A program made the position numbers and the translations under genes. The notes beneath the pieces are model-generated. The model was not told the origin of the DNA, ran no database searches, and was given only the letters and a program-made list of their open reading frames with translations. From Haloechinothrix aidingensis (GTDB taxonomy: Bacteria; Actinomycetota; Actinomycetes; Mycobacteriales; Pseudonocardiaceae), in the NCBI RefSeq assembly GCF_013450155.1, contig NZ_JACCKD010000002.1:424531-488530 (forward strand): DNA of 64,000 bases, given 5' to 3'. Positions 38,493-47,149 of this stretch are shown here, piece by piece. The stretch's first letter is position 1; every line of letters starts with the position of its first letter.

Positions 38493-40096
38493 GAGGTTCC
38501 GGCCGCGTGACGGGTCGAAGGGTTCGCGTCGCGGCCGCCCCGGCCGGAGTCGGCCGGGTTCGCGGCCAGTGTGTCGAACAGCTCCAGCCACTCACGCTTC
38601 CATCGCTCGGTGGAGAACCGTTCGGTGACCTCGGTCGCGCGCTCGCCAAGCGACCGTGCGAAGTCGTCATCTCCGAGCACGCGGACCATGGCCGCGGCGA
38701 GCGCGTCGATGTCGCCCGGGGGCACGAGCAGCCCGTCCACCTCGTCCCGGATCACCTCCGACGGCCCGTAGTTGATGTCGTAGGCCACCACCGGGGTTCC
38801 GACACACATCGCCTCGTTGAGTACCAGCCCCCAGCCCTCGTACCAGGAGCTCAGCACGGCGGCGGACGCGCGGGCGAAGACCTCGAGCGGGCGGTCGGTG
38901 AACCCGCGGAAGCGAACATGGTCGGCGAGGTCGAGCTTGTCGACGAGCTCCTTGAGCTTGGCCTCGTTGCTACCGCTGCCGTAGATGTCGAACCGGGCGC
39001 CCGGCACCTTCGAGGCGACGATCGCGAAGGCGTGAATCGCGTGGCTCAGCCGTTTCTGCGGCTCCATGCGGGCAACCGTGACCAGGAGACCTGCCTCCCG
39101 GGTCGCCCGCGTCTCCGGAGGCGGCGCGGCCGCATGGTTGATCACCGTGACGTTCCCTCCGCCGCACCGCGCGGTCAGGTCGCGGCGCTGCCGCTCGGTC
39201 AACACGACGACGCTGTCGAACGCATCGAAATTGTCCACAAGGGGCTGCCATGTCGGGTTCGTCGGGTCCGTGGACCGGTACGGCTTGGTGGTGTGGCAGT
39301 TGTGCAGCGCGGCCACCGTGCGGGCGCGCGGGTGGCGCAACGCCAGCAGCAGCCGGTCGAACGGGCGCTTGTCGGAGAAGACCACCGGCGCCGGGGAGTC
39401 GGCGAGCACCGCATCGACCCACTCGGCGACGCACTCGTAGTAGCTGTCGTAGGCGACCGGTTCCGGCCGGTGCCGCACCGACCGTGTCGTCTTGCCGTCC
39501 TCGGAGATCCAGCTCGTCAGCCAGCACGCCCCGGACCGGTCGAACCACCTGCGCAGCGCCCGCGCACCGGTCTCAGGGTTGACGTCGTCCGCCCGCACCA
39601 GGCGACCGTCCGGGTCGAAGTACTCCCTGGTCACCACCCGACGGGCGATGTCGTGATGGTCGATCCGCACCACGCGCCCGTTCTTGTCGACGTGCTTGGA
39701 CTTGGCCAGCACCCCGTTGTCGTAGAAGCGCACGATCCGGCCCGACCCCGACGGCTCGGCGAACGAGGTCAACCCCGGCTCCTCCTCGGCGGCAGCCAGC
39801 GGGTCGGGCTCGGTACCACCCCCGCCGGGGGCTGCCTCGCGCCAGAAGTAGCGGATCTCGACCGAGTCGGGCAACCCCCAGCTCCGCCGGATCGCCGCCT
39901 CCTCGGCATCCTCGTGCGGCGAGTGATCCGACAGCAACAACCGCACAGGAATACCGGCCTCCGCGAACAGCCGGATGCGCGTGAGGATCATACGGGTGAC
40001 GCCTCCGCGCTTCGTGCCAAGCGTGCTGAAGACGAAGACGGCCTCGCCGGCTTCCGAACGGGGCGTAGTACCGGTCTCGTTCACGTCACATCCCAT
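38489..40096 (-). CDS. GtfA/TarM-like glycosyltransferase with beta-rich N-terminal domain
   Basis: 535 residues. The N-terminal part begins VFVFSTLGTKRGGVTRM (GT-B first domain) and is interrupted by a beta-rich insertion with EYFDPDGRLVRADDVNPETG and ACWLTSWISEDG. The C-terminal GT4 domain has VARMEPQKRL, DIYGSGSNEAKL and the catalytic EGWGLVLNE (EX7E) near residue 430. This layout matches TarM, TagE and GtfA, which add sugars to wall teichoic acid or Ser-rich proteins. ATG at 40094-40096 is the best start; an in-frame start at 40135 is possible. Divergent from a second glycosyltransferase. Confidence 0.87.
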   Translation of the reverse strand: MGCDVNETGTTPRSEAGEAVFVFSTLGTKRGGVTRMILTRIRLFAEAGIPVRLLLSDHSPHEDAEEAAIRRSWGLPDSVEIRYFWREAAPGGGGTEPDPLAAAEEEPGLTSFAEPSGSGRIVRFYDNGVLAKSKHVDKNGRVVRIDHHDIARRVVTREYFDPDGRLVRADDVNPETGARALRRWFDRSGACWLTSWISEDGKTTRSVRHRPEPVAYDSYYECVAEWVDAVLADSPAPVVFSDKRPFDRLLLALRHPRARTVAALHNCHTTKPYRSTDPTNPTWQPLVDNFDAFDSVVVLTERQRRDLTARCGGGNVTVINHAAAPPPETRATREAGLLVTVARMEPQKRLSHAIHAFAIVASKVPGARFDIYGSGSNEAKLKELVDKLDLADHVRFRGFTDRPLEVFARASAAVLSSWYEGWGLVLNEAMCVGTPVVAYDINYGPSEVIRDEVDGLLVPPGDIDALAAAMVRVLGDDDFARSLGERATEVTERFSTERWKREWLELFDTLAANPADSGRGGRDANPSTRHAAGTS

Positions 40097-40151
40097 AACA
40101 CTCGAACGGCGGCTGAAGTCGGATGCCGCTGACAAGCACTCCGCCCATTGT

Positions 40152-40176
40152 TCGTACTATACGACCTGTCAACAGG
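40152..40176. promoter_or_regulatory. Divergent promoter region with adjoining palindromes
   Basis: TCGTA-CTA-TACGA (40152-40164) holds overlapping face-to-face -10 hexamers, TACTAT for the plus strand and TATAGT for the minus strand. Directly next to it is CCTGT-CA-ACAGG (40165-40176). The site lies between the two divergent glycosyltransferase genes and could coordinate them. Confidence 0.45.
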
Positions 40177-40275
40177 GCGTGAATACCGTCGTGGCGGCAC
40201 GCAGACATCGGATCGGTACCGCGCTACGGCGGGTACCGGTCCGGGCAGCAACCGTTCTACCGAGGTGATCCTCTC

Positions 40276-41577
40276 GTGAGTTCCACGGCGCGATGGTGGC
40301 CGAGGCTCGTCAAACCGCCCCTGCGGCTGGCCCGGCGGCTCGCCGTCCGGTTGGTCCGGTACTGGGTAGCGAGGCCGGGCGTGACGCGGGCGTCGCGCCC
40401 GGCGGAGGCTCCGGTCAAGATCACCTTTCTGCTCAGCCATGTCTACGGGATGGGCGGGACGATCCGCACCGTTCTCAATGTCGCCGGCCACCTGGAATCC
40501 GAATACGATGTCGAGATCACCACCGTGGTTCGCCGCCGGGAACGTCCGTTCTTTCCCATACCGCCCGGCGCGACCGTCCGAGTCCTGCACGACAAGCGCG
40601 ACATACCGGGCCGGTCACTCATCCGGAACGTCCTCACGCGACTTCCGAGCCTGCTCGTTCACGAGGAGGACTGGGTACACGGTCTGTGCTCGCTGTGGAC
40701 CGACCTGCAGGTGGCCCGGATGCTCCGGGCACTTCCCCCGCAGATCCTCGTGACGACCCGGCCCGGGCTCAACTTGCTCGCGGCGCAGCTCGCTCCCCCG
40801 TGGGTCACGACGGTGGCGCAGGAACACGTCAGTTACCAGCGCCACCGGCCGGGAATCCGCAGGGCGGTCGCGCGTGACTACTCCCGGCTCGACGCTCTCG
40901 CGGTACTCACCCACGAGGACGTTCGCCACTACACCGCCGTACTCGGCGACTCGGGAACACACGTCGTCCGGATCACCAACGCGCTTCCCTCCCCCGTCCC
41001 GCCTTCCGCGGTACCCCCCGAACCGGCCGGCAGGGAGAAGGTCGTAGCGGCCGCTGGCCGGCTGGTTCCGGAAAAGAGGTTCGACCTGCTGATAGCGGCA
41101 TTCGAGCTGGTAGCGGTGAAGCATCCCGACTGGCGGCTGCGCATCTACGGCTCGGGGGCGCAACGAGAGCGCTTGCAGCAGCAGATCACGCGGGCGCAGC
41201 TGGACAGCCACGTGCACCTGATGGGGCGCAGCAACCGAATGGTCGCGGAGTTCGCGAAGGCCTCGGTCTTCGCGCTGCCCTCCTACGTCGAAGGCTTCGG
41301 CCTCGTGGTCATCGAGGCGATGAGTGCCGGGCTTCCCGTCGTGAGCTTCGACGCGGGTGGTCCCGCCGAGATCATCACGCATGGGCACGACGGCCTCCTC
41401 GTCCCCGACTCGGGTGAGGAGCGCACTCACGCGTTCGCCGGCGCGCTGCTCGAAACGATCGAGCACCCCGATGACCGCGCGCGGATGGCCGCAGCCGCGG
41501 TCGAGACGGCGAGCGGGTTCGACATCGACGCCATCGGCCGTCGCTGGGACGAGCTCTTCCGGATGCTGACTAGGTGA
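40276..41577 (+). CDS. GT4-family glycosyltransferase
   Basis: 433 residues. A basic amphipathic N-terminus (about residues 1-45) may bind the membrane. GT-B fold: ITFLLSHVYGMGGTIRTV with the Gly loop near 55, AAGRLVPEKRFDLLI near 258 and the catalytic EGFGLVVIE (EX7E) near 340. Retaining enzyme by family. GTG start with GAGGTG about eight bases upstream. It converges on the FkbM gene with an 8-base overlap at the 3' ends. Donor and acceptor are unknown. Confidence 0.88.
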   Translation: MSSTARWWPRLVKPPLRLARRLAVRLVRYWVARPGVTRASRPAEAPVKITFLLSHVYGMGGTIRTVLNVAGHLESEYDVEITTVVRRRERPFFPIPPGATVRVLHDKRDIPGRSLIRNVLTRLPSLLVHEEDWVHGLCSLWTDLQVARMLRALPPQILVTTRPGLNLLAAQLAPPWVTTVAQEHVSYQRHRPGIRRAVARDYSRLDALAVLTHEDVRHYTAVLGDSGTHVVRITNALPSPVPPSAVPPEPAGREKVVAAAGRLVPEKRFDLLIAAFELVAVKHPDWRLRIYGSGAQRERLQQQITRAQLDSHVHLMGRSNRMVAEFAKASVFALPSYVEGFGLVVIEAMSAGLPVVSFDAGGPAEIITHGHDGLLVPDSGEERTHAFAGALLETIEHPDDRARMAAAAVETASGFDIDAIGRRWDELFRMLTR

Positions 41578-42547
41578 GCGCCGCCGTCCGTGCCAGTACG
41601 CAGTCGAACTCGAGCACCCTGCCCGTACCGGTCTCGCGTGTCACCGGGAACATGCCGGTGATCTCGAAGCCGGCCTTCTCGAACGTATCGATCGCCTCCG
41701 TCAGTCGTGGCATGCCCTCATAGATCTGCAGCACGGCGACCTCGGACTGCATGCCGACCACCTCGTGCATCCGCTCACCCATGCCGGCGAACACCTCGAG
41801 GTCGTAGCCTTGCGTGTCCATCTTCAGGTACAGGCGCGGCTCGGCGAGGTCGGCCGGGATGATCTCGTCGAGCATCCTGTCGAGCCGCCGGACCGGCACC
41901 TCGACAGGTGTGATGTCACGGAACCGCTTGTAGCGCCCCGTGCCGTACTCGCTCGGCGGCAGGATGGAACTCATCGTTCCGGAAACGACGTTCATCTCGA
42001 GGGTGTCCTCGGCACTGCCCAGCGCACACCCATAAACAGTCCATTTCGGATCATTTGCCGCTTTACCTTCGAGATGCGCGTAAATCTCGGGAACGGGCTC
42101 GAACGACACTATGTGTCCGTCATATCCCGCTTGGCGGAGCTGTCGAGCGTACTGTCCCTTATGGGCACCGACATCGATGACGCAGTTCACGCCGTAAGCC
42201 TGAAGCTGGTCGGCGACATGTGCCGTGGTCATCCGCTGGAACAACGTCTTATGGATGTCGAAGACATGCCGGCGTGCCGACCGGGGACGCTCGACCATCG
42301 CTGCACCGTGCCCGAGCGGCTGAACCTTCGCCGCGTTCGGGACGTGCACCTCACCGACCCCGTCTACCAGGGACGCCACGAGGCCGGAACGCGAACTCAC
42401 GGCGTCGTTCGGTAGCTGGTACTTCGTAGCCGTCTTGTCACGCGAGACGAGCACCGCGCCCGGTGCGACGCGCCGGACACGGAACCCCGCCCGCTCCAGC
42501 AGGCCGCGCACGCGCCTGCGCACGACCGGCGAGATCAGTTTCGTCAA
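41570..42547 (-). CDS. FkbM-family SAM-dependent methyltransferase
   Basis: 325 residues. FkbM signature: CVIDVGAHKGQYARQLRQ (SAM motif I) near residue 128, VSFEPVPEIY near 150 and LKMDTQGYDLEVFAGM near 240. Family members O-methylate sugars or polyketides. A ~110-residue N-terminal extension of unknown function precedes the domain. The start is TTG at 42545-42547 with GGAGGT upstream. Given neighbours, methylation of a surface glycan is likely (inference). Confidence 0.86.
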   Translation of the reverse strand: MTKLISPVVRRRVRGLLERAGFRVRRVAPGAVLVSRDKTATKYQLPNDAVSSRSGLVASLVDGVGEVHVPNAAKVQPLGHGAAMVERPRSARRHVFDIHKTLFQRMTTAHVADQLQAYGVNCVIDVGAHKGQYARQLRQAGYDGHIVSFEPVPEIYAHLEGKAANDPKWTVYGCALGSAEDTLEMNVVSGTMSSILPPSEYGTGRYKRFRDITPVEVPVRRLDRMLDEIIPADLAEPRLYLKMDTQGYDLEVFAGMGERMHEVVGMQSEVAVLQIYEGMPRLTEAIDTFEKAGFEITGMFPVTRETGTGRVLEFDCVLARTAALT

Positions 42548-42976
42548 CGATGACCTCCAGTCAATACTCTCGTATGGACAGACACCGGTAGCGTAGCGCC
42601 GTGCGCACGGCTGTACCGCGCAGCGGGCACGCCCGGCAAGGCTCCCCGGCCCCTCGCACGCGAGACTGGCTTGATCGGGGCCGTACCGGCCCGGACGGCT
42701 CGTACCATCACGTCGAATATAGTGGCCGACTCATGTGATCGACGTGAGGCGGTGAAAGCCATCCGGCTTGTCCTCCTGACGCGCGTTGCCCCGTAGGTAC
42801 GGATCGCCGCGCCCGTGACCGTCCCCGTGCGGAAGCGGCCCTGTGTGGTGCACGTTCGGGAGAACGGAACGGGACACCGGTCCTCACGCCCCGTTGACAT
42901 CAAGTCGCGTATAACGAGGGAGTATCGTGCACACTACCGGTGAACCAACAGCTCACGATGCAGAGGTGAATGCCTG
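42548..42976. other. 430-base gap between fkbM-like gene and the CDP-alcohol phosphotransferase operon
   Basis: Divergent intergenic region that should hold promoters for both sides. A consensus TTGACA (42894-42899) and a TATAAC hexamer (42910-42915) are only 10 bases apart and so cannot form one standard promoter. No gene with a ribosome site was found; a minus-strand frame across it is Arg/Thr-rich and unsupported. Confidence 0.4.
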
Positions 42977-44764
42977 GTGACTGCGGCCGCAGTCCTTTTT
43001 GCCACGGTGGGTAGCCCGGACGGCCCCCCAGCCGCCGCCCTGAAGTGTGGCGCATCGACCTTGATCGGACGCCTGCTCGACCAACTGGCCTCCCTGGGCG
43101 TCGAGAAGGCCTGGGTGGTCACGCGGCCGGAGTGGCACGGCGATATCGAGGCCGCGACCGCGCAGGCAGGGCTGACCATCGAGCTCCGAAGCAGCGCGAG
43201 TACCGCCGAGGACATGCGTACCGTCGACGAGGTCGCATCCGCTACGCGCAAACCGCTGGTGATCGGTTCCGGAGACATCCTCACGCAGCGGGAAGTCCTC
43301 GCGGGCCTGCTCGCCGACCCGCGGGTGGTGTCCGGCATCCTGACCAGGAGCAAGCGCGTGCGCGGCTCCTGGACCTTCCGCACCCGTGCCGAGCGGGGAA
43401 GGCTGGTCAGCGCGGGCAGCCCGTACCACAGGGTCCGCAAGCCGACCGGGCACTTCCTCGGTCTGATCAAGATCGACCAGCGTGACCGCGCATCGCTGGT
43501 CTCGGCGTCACGGAAGCTCGCCGAGCTGACCGAGTCAGGGCTTCCACCTCGATGGGAGGAGGAGTTCGAGCGCAACCGCCAGACGTGGCGGCTGGGTCTC
43601 GTGCGGTCGGCGGCCGGCACCGAAGCGGACCAGCGGCCAGGCGAGCGCTCCGCGGGTGATGCGCAGGACACGCAGCAGGGCGTCGCACTGCTCAACGACG
43701 AGGAAGAGGACGACGACCCCCTCGACCTCGACAGCGTCGAGGACATCGTGCTCGATCCCGAGTCCGAGCGGAGTCTCGCGCGGCGCATCGAAGTGGCCAG
43801 GAGGGATCCCGTCCCACTGCTCCTGGTCGGCCTCGTCCGCTCGCAAGTGCACCTGACGAACAGCTACCTGCGCGAGCTGTACTGGTCACGGCCGCTGTCG
43901 GCGGAAGACGTCGAGCTCTCGATGGAGCGGATGGAGGGCTACGACGAGGACCGCGTCCTGCTCGACTCGGCTGTCAAGGGCAGCGACGGGTTCTTCACCA
44001 CGTTCTTCGTCAGCCCGTACTCGAAGTACATCGCGCGCTGGGCCGCGCGCCGCGGATGGACACCCAACGGGGTCACCGTGCTGTCGATGGCGCTCGGGAT
44101 CGTCGCCGCGGTACTGTTCGCCACGGGCACGCGCGAAGGCCTCATCGCAGGCGCTGTCATGCTCCAGGCCTCATTCACCCTCGACTGCGTCGACGGCCAG
44201 CTCGCCAGGTACACCCGCACCTTCTCCAAGCTCGGTTCGTGGCTCGACTCGGTCTTCGACAGGGCCAAGGAGTACGTCGCCTACGCCGGCCTCGCCATCG
44301 GGGCCGCGATCGGCTTCGGCCTCGACGTGTGGCCGCTCGCGGCCGCGGCGTTCGCGCTGCAGACGGTTCGGCACGCTGTGGACTTCTCGTTCGCCTCGGC
44401 CAGGCACCACGTTCTCTCGACACTGCCTGCTCTGCCGCTGGATCAACCGGAGGACCGCCTACTTCCCGGACGGCGAACCGAAGGTGCACTCCCCGAGGAG
44501 GACGCCCTGCCCGCGGCGCGAACCTCGTTGCTGAACAGGCTCGGCCGGAGTGGTGCGGCGGTATCGCGGGCCCTCGAGCGGCGCTCGGTGACCCGGTGGC
44601 CGAAGAAGATCATCGTGCTGCCCATCGGCGAGCGCATGGCACTGATCTCGGTAACAGCGGCGGTGTGGAACCCGCAGGTCACGTTCATCGCGCTGCTCGT
44701 ATGGGGGTCGCTGGCATTGCTGTATCAACTCACCGGGCGGACCCTGAGGACGGTGGCGGCATGA
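42977..44764 (+). CDS. Fusion of a degenerate nucleotidyltransferase-like domain to a CDP-alcohol phosphotransferase
   Basis: 595 residues. Residues 1-~190 resemble a MobA/IspD-type nucleotidyltransferase (VLFATVGSP, IGRLLDQLASLGV, VIGSGDIL). The Gly-rich GxGxR and Pro-Lys nucleotide-binding signature is absent, so activity is doubtful. An acidic linker (about 215-265) leads to a multi-helix membrane domain with a complete CDP-alcohol phosphotransferase motif: Asp403, Asp406, Gly-x2-Ala-Arg, Gly, Asp424, Asp428. The layout recalls archaeal inositol-phosphate cytidylyltransferase/DIPP synthase fusions. First gene of a six-gene operon; GTG start with AGAGGTG. Its stop overlaps the next ATG (ATGA). 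Confidence 0.85.
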   Translation: MTAAAVLFATVGSPDGPPAAALKCGASTLIGRLLDQLASLGVEKAWVVTRPEWHGDIEAATAQAGLTIELRSSASTAEDMRTVDEVASATRKPLVIGSGDILTQREVLAGLLADPRVVSGILTRSKRVRGSWTFRTRAERGRLVSAGSPYHRVRKPTGHFLGLIKIDQRDRASLVSASRKLAELTESGLPPRWEEEFERNRQTWRLGLVRSAAGTEADQRPGERSAGDAQDTQQGVALLNDEEEDDDPLDLDSVEDIVLDPESERSLARRIEVARRDPVPLLLVGLVRSQVHLTNSYLRELYWSRPLSAEDVELSMERMEGYDEDRVLLDSAVKGSDGFFTTFFVSPYSKYIARWAARRGWTPNGVTVLSMALGIVAAVLFATGTREGLIAGAVMLQASFTLDCVDGQLARYTRTFSKLGSWLDSVFDRAKEYVAYAGLAIGAAIGFGLDVWPLAAAAFALQTVRHAVDFSFASARHHVLSTLPALPLDQPEDRLLPGRRTEGALPEEDALPAARTSLLNRLGRSGAAVSRALERRSVTRWPKKIIVLPIGERMALISVTAAVWNPQVTFIALLVWGSLALLYQLTGRTLRTVAA

Positions 44765-45378
44765 CGGTTCTGGTTGCCTACCGCGACGACGGTCCGCTCG
44801 CCTCGGTGATCGGGCGGACGCTCGGCAGAGGGCTGGCGTCCGTACCCGCGTCACTGCTGACGCTGGTGGGCGCGGCCCTGCTGGCTGCCGCGTTCGCAGG
44901 CACGGGTGGTCAGGTCACACCGTGGCTGGGCGTGGCAACCGTCGGCCACGTGCTGCTCGCCGGGGTGGCCGCGCGGCACGACCTCGCGGGCCAGTTCGAC
45001 TGGCTCGTACCGCCCCTGCTGCGTGTCGCCGAGTACGGCACGCTGCTGGCGGTCGTCGTCATCGCCGACCCGTCCGCCGTGCCCGCGTGTTTCGCGCTGT
45101 TCGGCGTCCTGGCCTTCCACCACTACGACACGGTCTACCGGCTGCGGCACCAGGGAATGGCGCCGCCCCAGTGGATCCGCTACGCGGGCGGCGGATGGGA
45201 GCTGAGGCTCCTCGTGGCGTATGCGCTGCTGCTCACGGGCGGTCTCGCGGTCGGCATGGTGGTGGCGGCGATCGCGCTCGGCGGGATCTACATCACCGAA
45301 TCCGTGGCAAGCTGGCGCCGCTTCAGCCAGGCCCAGCGCCCCGCCCAGTACGAAGAGGAAGAAGACGAAGCAGAATGA
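44761..45378 (+). CDS. Polytopic membrane protein of the CDP-alcohol phosphotransferase operon (DUF5941-like)
   Basis: 205 residues with about five transmembrane helices (residues 28-50, 54-72, 85-115 as two short helices, 150-180) and a charged C-terminal tail (QYEEEEDEAE). A cytoplasmic HHYDTVYRLRHQG stretch near residue 120 is striking. It most resembles DUF5941 proteins, which in other actinobacteria are found beside or fused to CDP-alcohol phosphotransferases; that match is from memory and moderate. ATGA overlaps at both ends show coupled translation with its neighbours. Confidence 0.7.
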   Translation: MTVLVAYRDDGPLASVIGRTLGRGLASVPASLLTLVGAALLAAAFAGTGGQVTPWLGVATVGHVLLAGVAARHDLAGQFDWLVPPLLRVAEYGTLLAVVVIADPSAVPACFALFGVLAFHHYDTVYRLRHQGMAPPQWIRYAGGGWELRLLVAYALLLTGGLAVGMVVAAIALGGIYITESVASWRRFSQAQRPAQYEEEEDEAE

Positions 45379-46115
45379 TCGGACTTGTGTTGGCCGCGGG
45401 GGCGGGACGGCGGCTGCAGCCGCTGACGAACGAGCTGCCGAAGGCCCTGCTGCCCGTGTCGGGCGAGCGGACGATCCTCGACATCGCGCTCGGCAACCTC
45501 CGCGAGGTCGGCATCGACGAGGTCGTACTCGTCACGGGCTTCGCAGCGCAGCGGATCGAGGAACGGGTCGACGACTTCGAGCGCCGCTACGGCGTGAACC
45601 TGCACACCGTGTACAACGACAAGGCCGAGGAGTGGAACAACGCGTATTCGTTGTGGGTGGCACGGCAGTGGTTCGGCGAAGGCGCCTTGCTCATCAACGG
45701 GGACACGGTCCATCCGCCCGCTGTCGAGGAACGTCTGCTCGAGGCGCGTGGCGCGGACATCCTCCTCGCCGTCGACGACGGCAAACCGCTCGCCGAGGAG
45801 GAGATGAAGGTCGTCCTCGACTCCGACGGCATGCTCGCGCACATCAACAAGGCCGTCGACCCCACGGTCGCCGCCGGTGAGTACATCGGCGTCACCCTGA
45901 TCGAACCGGGTGCCGCCGGAGCGCTCACCTCAGCGTTGGAGACGACCTGGTCGACCGACCCGTCGTTGTACTACGAGGACGGGTACCAGGAGTTCGTGAA
46001 CCAGGGTGGGAGCATCGCCGTCACCTCGATCGGGGCGGCCGACTGGGTCGAGGTGGACGATCACACCGATCTCGTCCGTGCGCGGGAGGTCGCATGCCAT
46101 TACTTGCCAGGATGA
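45375..46115 (+). CDS. Nucleotidyltransferase of the sugar/alditol-phosphate cytidylyltransferase type
   Basis: 246 residues, complete nucleotidyltransferase fold. N-terminal signature LAAGAGRRLQPLTNELPKALLPV binds NTP, with the metal-binding INGDTVHPP near residue 110 and a C-terminal EVDDHTDL. This type includes LicC phosphocholine cytidylyltransferase and CTP:glycerol- or inositol-phosphate cytidylyltransferases. Beside two CDP-alcohol phosphotransferases and an alditol-phosphate dehydrogenase it probably makes the CDP-alditol donor (inference). Overlaps the upstream stop (ATGA) and the next gene by 22 bases. Confidence 0.86.
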   Translation: MIGLVLAAGAGRRLQPLTNELPKALLPVSGERTILDIALGNLREVGIDEVVLVTGFAAQRIEERVDDFERRYGVNLHTVYNDKAEEWNNAYSLWVARQWFGEGALLINGDTVHPPAVEERLLEARGADILLAVDDGKPLAEEEMKVVLDSDGMLAHINKAVDPTVAAGEYIGVTLIEPGAAGALTSALETTWSTDPSLYYEDGYQEFVNQGGSIAVTSIGAADWVEVDDHTDLVRAREVACHYLPG

Positions 46116-47149
46116 TCGAATCCCCGCTCACCGTCGATATCCGGCGGGGGGCCATCGACCGGCTCGGCGAGCTGCTCGCCGACGGGAGGATCTCGTCGGG
46201 CGGGCGGGTAGCCATCGCCGTCGGTCCAGGTCTGGGGGACGAGGTCGCGAGCACGCTCGAGCCGCAACTGCGTGAGGCCACCATCGTCCGCGTGGAAGGC
46301 GGGTCGATCGACAGCGCCCGCGAGCTCGCGCATTCACTACGCGAGTCGTTCTACGACGCCATCATCGGGATCGGTGGGGGTCAGACGCTCGACGTCACGA
46401 AATACGCCGCCAGCCTCGTCGGCATCCCCATGGTGTCCGTGGCCACCAGCCTCACCCACGACGGACTCGCCTCGCCGGTCGCGTCCCTCCAGCACAACGG
46501 CCGCAAGGGATCCCATGGTGTGCACATCCCGCTCGCCGTCGTCGTCGATCTCGACTACGTCCACCGCAGCCCCGCCCGGTGGTTACGCGCGGGTATCGGG
46601 GAGGCCGTGAGCAACCTGTCGGCGTTGAGCGACTGGTGGCTCGCCCACCAGCAGCTGGACGCGACGGTCGACGGTCTCGCGACCGCGTTCGCGCGATCCG
46701 GTGCCGAGGCCGTGCTCTACCACAAGGAGTCGATCGAGTCCGATGCCTTCCTCAACACGCTGGCTCAAGCCCTCGTGCTGAGCGGGCTGGCGATGTCGGT
46801 GGCCGGGACGAGCCAGCCGTGCAGCGGTGCGTGCCACGAGATATCGCACGCGATCGACGCGCTCTACCCGGGGAATGCCAAGCACGGCGAGCAGGTCGGC
46901 GTGGGCGCACTCTTCGCGACGTTCCTGCGCGGGGACGAGGTACTCGGCACCATGGACGCGTGCATGCGCAGGCACGGCGTCGCGCGGCTGCCTGCCGACA
47001 TCGGCCTCACCCGAGAACAGTTCTGTGCCGCCGTCAAGGCGGCACCGTCGACCCGCCCCGACCGGTACACCATCCTCGAGTCCCGCAAGCTGGACGAGGA
47101 CCAGATCAGGAAGAATGTCGATGCATTCATTGAAACCTTCGATCGCTGA
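46094..47149 (+). CDS. Glycerol-1-phosphate dehydrogenase-like iron/zinc alcohol dehydrogenase (AraM/EgsA type)
   Basis: 351 residues. NAD(P)-binding loop GIGGGQTLDVTKYAA near residue 95 and the family motif TSLTHDGLASPVAS with metal ligand Asp123. The other ligands fit His248 (GACHEISHAID) and His264 (KHGEQVG). These are the EgsA/AraM features, which reduce dihydroxyacetone phosphate to sn-glycerol-1-phosphate. No heptaprenylglyceryl phosphate synthase lies nearby, so an archaeal-type lipid is not indicated. With the cytidylyltransferase it could supply CDP-activated glycerol or a related alditol. ATG at 46094 has GGAGGT close upstream. Confidence 0.85.
   Translation: MPLLARMIESPLTVDIRRGAIDRLGELLADGRISSGGRVAIAVGPGLGDEVASTLEPQLREATIVRVEGGSIDSARELAHSLRESFYDAIIGIGGGQTLDVTKYAASLVGIPMVSVATSLTHDGLASPVASLQHNGRKGSHGVHIPLAVVVDLDYVHRSPARWLRAGIGEAVSNLSALSDWWLAHQQLDATVDGLATAFARSGAEAVLYHKESIESDAFLNTLAQALVLSGLAMSVAGTSQPCSGACHEISHAIDALYPGNAKHGEQVGVGALFATFLRGDEVLGTMDACMRRHGVARLPADIGLTREQFCAAVKAAPSTRPDRYTILESRKLDEDQIRKNVDAFIETFDR

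Noticed and set aside
42544-42903. 119-residue minus-strand frame upstream of the FkbM gene
   Set aside because: Arg/Thr-rich, overlaps the FkbM start and its ribosome site, no family match.
42894-42915. TTGACA plus TATAAC as a promoter for the CDP-alcohol operon
   Set aside because: The hexamers are only 10 bases apart, incompatible with one sigma-70-type promoter; recorded only as gap content.
46112-46114. ATG at 46112 as the start of the glycerol-1-phosphate dehydrogenase
   Set aside because: It gives a neat ATGA overlap, but the GGAGGT ribosome site is 21 bases away, while ATG at 46094 lies directly after it and the family N-terminus fits better.
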